Made by a program: the position numbers and the translations under genes. The notes beneath the pieces were generated by a model, which ran no database searches, was not told where the DNA came from, and saw only the letters and a program-made list of their open reading frames with translations. Of a stretch of DNA of 64,000 nucleotides, positions 60,417 to 64,000 are shown piece by piece. Position 1 is the stretch's first letter. Every line of letters starts with the position of its first letter. Source of the DNA: Cyanobacteria bacterium FACHB-63 (GTDB taxonomy: Bacteria > Cyanobacteriota > Cyanobacteriia > Leptolyngbyales > Leptolyngbyaceae); assembly GCA_014695255.1 (NCBI GenBank), contig JACJNX010000064.1:124001-188000 (forward strand), written 5' to 3'.

Positions 60417-61186
60417 TTCGTCAATTCCTGCATCCAGCGGCTTACCTGCATCCGCAATCTCTTTTCCGAAATGTCAGATTCCGGGATGCGCTCTAGGGAG
60501 CGGTTGTAATCTGCGATCGCAAAATTCCAGTCGCCTGCTAAATGATGCGCCCGACCCCGCGCTCCGTAGAGATGCGCCTCTAGCACCGAATGATCGTTCA
60601 GCGGCGAGGAAAGCAGTTGCGAGATTTGCAGCCCTTGTTCAAAGTTCTCGATCGCCTGCGAATACAGTTCAAGATCGCGAAAGGTAATTCCCTGATTTAG
60701 CCAAGCGCGAATATTTGTCGGATCAAGATCGATCGCTTGGTCATAGTCTATGATCGCTTCGATTAGAAGCCCTTGGGAGGCGTAATAATTAGCGCGGTTA
60801 TTGTAGGCGCTCGCAAGCTTGGGATTGAGGCGAATTGCATTGTTATAGTCTTCGATCGCTGCGTCCAAATGCCCGCACTGGAAATGCACCAGTCCGCGAT
60901 TGTTGTAATCGGTCGCATTTTCAGGATTACGATCAATCAAGATTGTCAAGCCTGCGATCGCTTCGAGATAGTGACCTTGTTTCGCATCCGTTAGTGATTG
61001 TTGGCGCAATAAGCGATCCTGAGCAACGGGATCAAGCCAGACCGTTTGCGGTCGGGTAGATTTGGGTAATGAGCGATCGACTTTCGGAGAGCGACGACTC
61101 ACTGTACGACTCACTGTAGTGGCACGACCCACATTCACAGTTCGTTGTTTCGATTGCTTGCTATCTAAAAAAGTCCGACCGTTCAT
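60413..61186 (-). CDS. TPR-repeat protein
   Basis: A 257-residue protein: a basic, Ser/Arg-rich N-terminal 65 residues ([16 protein letters not shown]), then four to five TPR units ([78 protein letters not shown], and [20 protein letters not shown]). No signal peptide is seen. A scaffolding or binding role follows from the repeats only. I start at the ATG at 61186, preceded by GAGG; the alternative at 61249 adds 21 unsupported residues. Confidence 0.85.
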   Translation of the reverse strand: MNGRTFLDSKQSKQRTVNVGRATTVSRTVSRRSPKVDRSLPKSTRPQTVWLDPVAQDRLLRQQSLTDAKQGHYLEAIAGLTILIDRNPENATDYNNRGLVHFQCGHLDAAIEDYNNAIRLNPKLASAYNNRANYYASQGLLIEAIIDYDQAIDLDPTNIRAWLNQGITFRDLELYSQAIENFEQGLQISQLLSSPLNDHSVLEAHLYGARGRAHHLAGDWNFAIADYNRSLERIPESDISEKRLRMQVSRWMQELTN

Positions 61187-61866
61187 ACCATCCTCACCAT
61201 GTCTATGAACTAAACTTACCGGCTTACTCCGCTGCTGGTTACTGCCCAAGTGCCATAACTGAATATGTCCACGGTCAGATCTTGCGTTTCTTCTCCGTCC
61301 TTGGAGCCACTTACCTGAACGAATTCTAAGCCTCAGTAATTTCTACACTGCTGATTGATTCGATTTCTGAAACCGCTAGATCGTTCACGAAATCCTAGTG
61401 CTTTACAGAAACTTTGTATTAACTTTGCATAGCCTTGATCTTTCTCCCGTATAAACACGAACATGCCAACACTCGAAAGATAATCTGTAGAATGGCGATG
61501 CTGGCTACGCTTATGCCAAATTTCAAATTGACCCAGGCGAAGTTGAACGATAACTAAAGTGACAGACTCGATCGAAAAACCAAAGCTCTAAAACATTTGC
61601 ACTGTTAGAACACTGGAGCGATCGGCGATAATGCAAGAGAGTTTTCTGAATCCGATCGCGCTTTCGGAACATCTTGGAGAAAAACTGAACTTTCAGACGA
61701 ATTCAAGATCAAACGGGATACGGTAGGGTTGACATAATCTCTGGGTTTCTAGAACTTGATCGCGCTCTAGAAGCTCTGTGATTAAAGCGAGTTTGGCGCG
61801 AAATCGTCCAGTTGTAGTGTGCGATCGTATGAACATTGACGGCGTAGGGTTGGAGACAAACAATTT
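61187..61866. other. Gene-free interval between TPR and pyrophosphorylase genes
   Basis: About 680 bases with no complete gene, divergent control region for the two neighbours. At 61491-61553 a short frame reads GDAGYAYAKFQIDPGEVER before a stop; it looks protein-like but has a stop just upstream, so it could be a gene remnant or chance. No promoter motif is convincing. Confidence 0.45.
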
Positions 61867-63042
61867 ATGAAAGCCATGATTCTGGCGGCTGGGAAAGGCA
61901 CGCGGGTTCGACCAATTACGTACACAATTCCTAAGCCGATGATTCCGATCCTGCAAAAACCAGTGATGGAGTTTTTGCTGGAGTTGCTGCGTCAACACGG
62001 CTTCGACGAAATCATGGTGAATGTGAGCCATTTGGCAAATGAGATCGAAAGCTATTTCAAAGATGGGCAGCGCTTCGGTGTCCAGATTGGCTATTCGTTT
62101 GAAGGCCGGATCGTAGACGGGGATCTTGTCGGTGAGGCAGTCGGTTCAGCAGGCGGAATGAAGCGCATTCAAGACTTCTCACCCTTCTTCGACGATACGT
62201 TTGTGGTACTTTGCGGCGATGCCCTAATCGACTTGGATCTCACAGCAGCAGTGAAGTGGCACCGAGAAAAGGGATCAATCGCGACGGTGATTATGAAAAC
62301 GGTCGATCGATCAGAAGTTCCAAGCTACGGCGTAGTTGTGACCGACGAAGACGGCAGAATCAAGGCATTTCAGGAAAAACCATCGGTTGAAGAAGCCTTA
62401 AGCACGAATATCAATACCGGGATCTACATTTTTGAACCCGAAGTTCTAGATTACATTCCATCTGGCGTTGAGTTTGATATCGGTAGCCAGTTATTTCCGA
62501 AGCTAGTGGAAATGAATGCGCCGTTCTATGGATTGCCGATGGACTTTGAATGGGTCGATATCGGCAAAGTCCCAGATTATTGGCAAGCGATTCGCGGCGT
62601 TCTCAAAGGCGAAATCAAAAATGTTCCGATCCCAGGACGTGAAGTGGCTCCGGGGATTTACACGGGGCTAAATGTGGCAGTCAACTGGGACAAGGTAGAT
62701 ATTCAAGGGCCAGTTTACATTGGCAGTATGACTTGTATCGAGGACGGCGCGAAAATTGTAGGCCCTGCGATGATTGGGCATAACTGCTGGATTTGTAGCG
62801 GTGCAACCGTAGATAACAGCGTCATTTTTGAGTGGTCGCGTTTAGGCCCAGGAGTGCGATTGGTCGATAAGTTAGTCTTCGGGCGGTTCTGTGTAGACAA
62901 GACAGGCGCAACGATCGATGTCCAAGCCGCTTCACTCGACTGGCTGATCACCGATGCCCGTCATGAAGTGCCAAGACATCCCGCCGCAGAACATCAAGCG
63001 ATCGCGGAACTGTTGAATGTCGATACGAAGGTTGCGACTTAA
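61867..63042 (+). CDS. Nucleotide-sugar pyrophosphorylase (mannose-1-P guanylyltransferase-like)
   Basis: A 391-residue protein. The nucleotidyltransferase half has MKAMILAAGKGTRVRPITYT, IPKPMIPILQKPVMEFLLEL, GSAGGMKRIQ, FVVLCGDALIDLDLTAAVKW, NTGIYIFEP and WVDIGKVPDYWQAI; the second half is a left-handed beta-helix (VAPGIYTGLNVAVNWDKVDI, GPVYIGSMTCIEDGAKIVGP, GHNCWICSGATVDNSVIFEW). It joins a sugar-1-phosphate to an NTP; GDP-mannose or dTDP/UDP-glucose are all possible, and the bacterial two-domain form alone does not settle it. It is followed by a strong terminator. Confidence 0.88.
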   Translation: MKAMILAAGKGTRVRPITYTIPKPMIPILQKPVMEFLLELLRQHGFDEIMVNVSHLANEIESYFKDGQRFGVQIGYSFEGRIVDGDLVGEAVGSAGGMKRIQDFSPFFDDTFVVLCGDALIDLDLTAAVKWHREKGSIATVIMKTVDRSEVPSYGVVVTDEDGRIKAFQEKPSVEEALSTNINTGIYIFEPEVLDYIPSGVEFDIGSQLFPKLVEMNAPFYGLPMDFEWVDIGKVPDYWQAIRGVLKGEIKNVPIPGREVAPGIYTGLNVAVNWDKVDIQGPVYIGSMTCIEDGAKIVGPAMIGHNCWICSGATVDNSVIFEWSRLGPGVRLVDKLVFGRFCVDKTGATIDVQAASLDWLITDARHEVPRHPAAEHQAIAELLNVDTKVAT

Positions 63043-63080
63043 GACGCTCACCGTTGAAATTGTCGCGATCGTGAACGAAA

Positions 63081-63121
63081 TAGCCCCCTAAATTTCCGAT
63101 TCTGCGGAACTTAGGGGGCTA
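63081..63121. terminator. Strong bidirectional terminator with CCCCCTAA arms
   Basis: TAGCCCCCTAA at 63081-63091 pairs with TTAGGGGGCTA at 63111-63121, and an inner TTCCG/CGGAA stem continues to a six-base loop. It separates the pyrophosphorylase gene from the convergent comB gene. The arms resemble those of the repeat at 3046, which suggests that the repeat family supplies terminators. Confidence 0.85.
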
Positions 63122-63146
63122 ACTTGTTTAAAGGTGCTTGAAAGAG

Positions 63147-63935
63147 TTATCTCAAAGCAGCATTAGAGAGCGTTCGATCGAACAGTGGACGCACCACTGC
63201 TTGATGCTTTACCAGGGTTCCAATCTCAGCTTGAATCGGCAGAACATCGAGCGAATCGAGCGTCGAACAATATTTCAGATCTTCCATACAGTTCAACCGC
63301 AGCAGTCGCTTACCGTGGCTGGCGTGATACATCAGGCTCAGCAGATTATCTTGCCACTGTTGGTAAAGCGAAACTGCGCCAACCAATTCATCGTTACCCA
63401 CCAAATCTTCCAGCGGACAGCCCAATTGATCCGCCACACTTTGCACGATCGCACCCGCACAAACGGTATCTTCAAGGGCGAACGATCCTTCCCAGCCCGC
63501 CCCGACGATCCAAACTGTTTCGGGTTGATGCTCGACCAGATATTGCACGACAGCATGACGATTGATCAATGCCGCTGCCAATACAGTCGGACAAGCTTGA
63601 ATTTTCTGGAGTGCGCGAGTTCCGTTTGTGGTGCTGATAAACAGTTGTTTTCCGCTCATCAAATCGGGCGTACAGTCGAGCGGTGAGTTACCGAGATCGC
63701 AGCCTTCTACCTTGCTTCCGCCTCGTTCTCCTGCCCGTAAACGCTTTTCTGGGGGTAGCGCCTCGCTTTCTTGGACGAGCTTTTCCATGTCGCTGAAGAC
63801 ATGAACTGCTTCTGCCCCGGCAAACAGAGCAGTTGCGATCGTGCTGGTTGCTCGCAGTACATCAATCGCAATCGCACAATCAGCAGTGCTTTGTCCAGGC
63901 GTAAGTTCAGGCGTGTGGAATACTGAAAATTTCAT
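63147..63935 (-). CDS. comB: 2-phosphosulfolactate phosphatase family protein
   Basis: A 262-residue ComB-fold protein: [83 protein letters not shown] and [17 protein letters not shown]. In methanogens ComB makes sulfolactate for coenzyme M; cyanobacteria keep the gene without that coenzyme, so the true substrate here is unsettled. It is complete, with the ATG at 63935, and converges on the strong terminator at 63081. Confidence 0.92.
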   Translation of the reverse strand: MKFSVFHTPELTPGQSTADCAIAIDVLRATSTIATALFAGAEAVHVFSDMEKLVQESEALPPEKRLRAGERGGSKVEGCDLGNSPLDCTPDLMSGKQLFISTTNGTRALQKIQACPTVLAAALINRHAVVQYLVEHQPETVWIVGAGWEGSFALEDTVCAGAIVQSVADQLGCPLEDLVGNDELVGAVSLYQQWQDNLLSLMYHASHGKRLLRLNCMEDLKYCSTLDSLDVLPIQAEIGTLVKHQAVVRPLFDRTLSNAALR

Positions 63936-64000
63936 AGGATGTAGAGTGTAGTGACTGCGGCAGGAAAAACTTCAGATGAAGAGGGGTCGCCGCTTTCAGG

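Noticed and set aside
61491-61553. Plus-strand stretch reading GDAGYAYAKFQIDPGEVER before a stop
   Set aside because: A stop lies directly upstream, so at most 20 codons remain; not enough to call a gene or a pseudogene.

Overview
The window is a stretch of cyanobacterial chromosome. The evidence is direct: genes for cytochrome b6f (petB, petD, petL), photosystem II PsbK, phytoene desaturase, an NblB-like HEAT protein, a fibrillin-family protein and several small proteins known mainly from cyanobacteria, plus very frequent copies of the HIP1 octamer GCGATCGC. Base composition is near 50% G+C. A filamentous Leptolyngbya-type organism is my guess from general gene content, not something the sequence proves. 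No prophage, complete insertion sequence, rRNA operon or CRISPR array was seen. Most of the region reads as ordinary core and shell genome with a few decayed genes.

Layout. 1-5.8 kb: the start of crtP (minus), a glycoside-hydrolase-like gene whose 5' domain is frameshifted, petL, aroB, an oligopeptide-type binding lipoprotein and a SpoU/TrmH RNA methyltransferase. 5.8-16.7 kb: a TMEM14-like protein, a zinc-ribbon/FHA protein, a Thr-Gly-rich WGxxGxxG-type surface protein, tRNA-Ser(GCU), mraY, DUF3134, a fibrillin/PD-(D/E)XK/recJ series, an AmiC-like amidase and a GST. 16.7-19.7 kb: tgt-DUF29-psbK on the minus strand, then a HigBA-like toxin-antitoxin pair with a recognisable promoter and operator. 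19.9-27.4 kb: a Mn/Zn-type ABC transporter with paired TTTCAT repeats, a nucleoside transporter, a kinase remnant, a Cache/HAMP histidine kinase and ChrA. 27.5-34.5 kb: pyrG, a NodB-NAGPA fusion protein, the HEAT protein and a nucleotide-sugar epimerase.

34.5-42.5 kb: a CDC48-like double AAA ATPase divergent from a double-domain ArsA/Get3 ATPase, then a Uma2 protein, a tandem PTPS protein, phoU, a cyanobacterial unknown with a Rad52-like appearance and an isochorismatase. 42.6-50 kb: an endonuclease/phosphatase-cardiolipin synthase-U32 peptidase run on the minus strand, then proA, followed by an unusual palindrome-rich repeat block and a 2OG-Fe(II) oxygenase. 50-64 kb: a 31-residue membrane peptide, DUF1802, an HD hydrolase overlapping a CtpA-type protease, petBD, a Uma2 pseudogene, an orphan BMP-type ABC permease, ArsM, HppD, a COG3224-type monooxygenase fused to a membrane domain, a TPR protein, a nucleotide-sugar pyrophosphorylase and ComB.

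Themes. Photosynthesis and its upkeep recur (petB, petD, petL, psbK, crtP, nblB-like, fibrillin, HppD for plastoquinone/tocopherol, CtpA-type protease). Cell-envelope work also recurs (mraY, AmiC-like amidase, NodB-NAGPA protein, nucleotide-sugar enzymes, cardiolipin synthase). The observations most worth a second look are the divergent CDC48/double-ArsA pair, the tandem PTPS with one apparently disabled active site, the NodB-NAGPA fusion, the palindromic block behind proA, the paired repeats before the metal transporter, and three tail-to-tail gene pairs whose stop codons overlap by four bases. No clear-cut new defence or biosynthetic system was identified.
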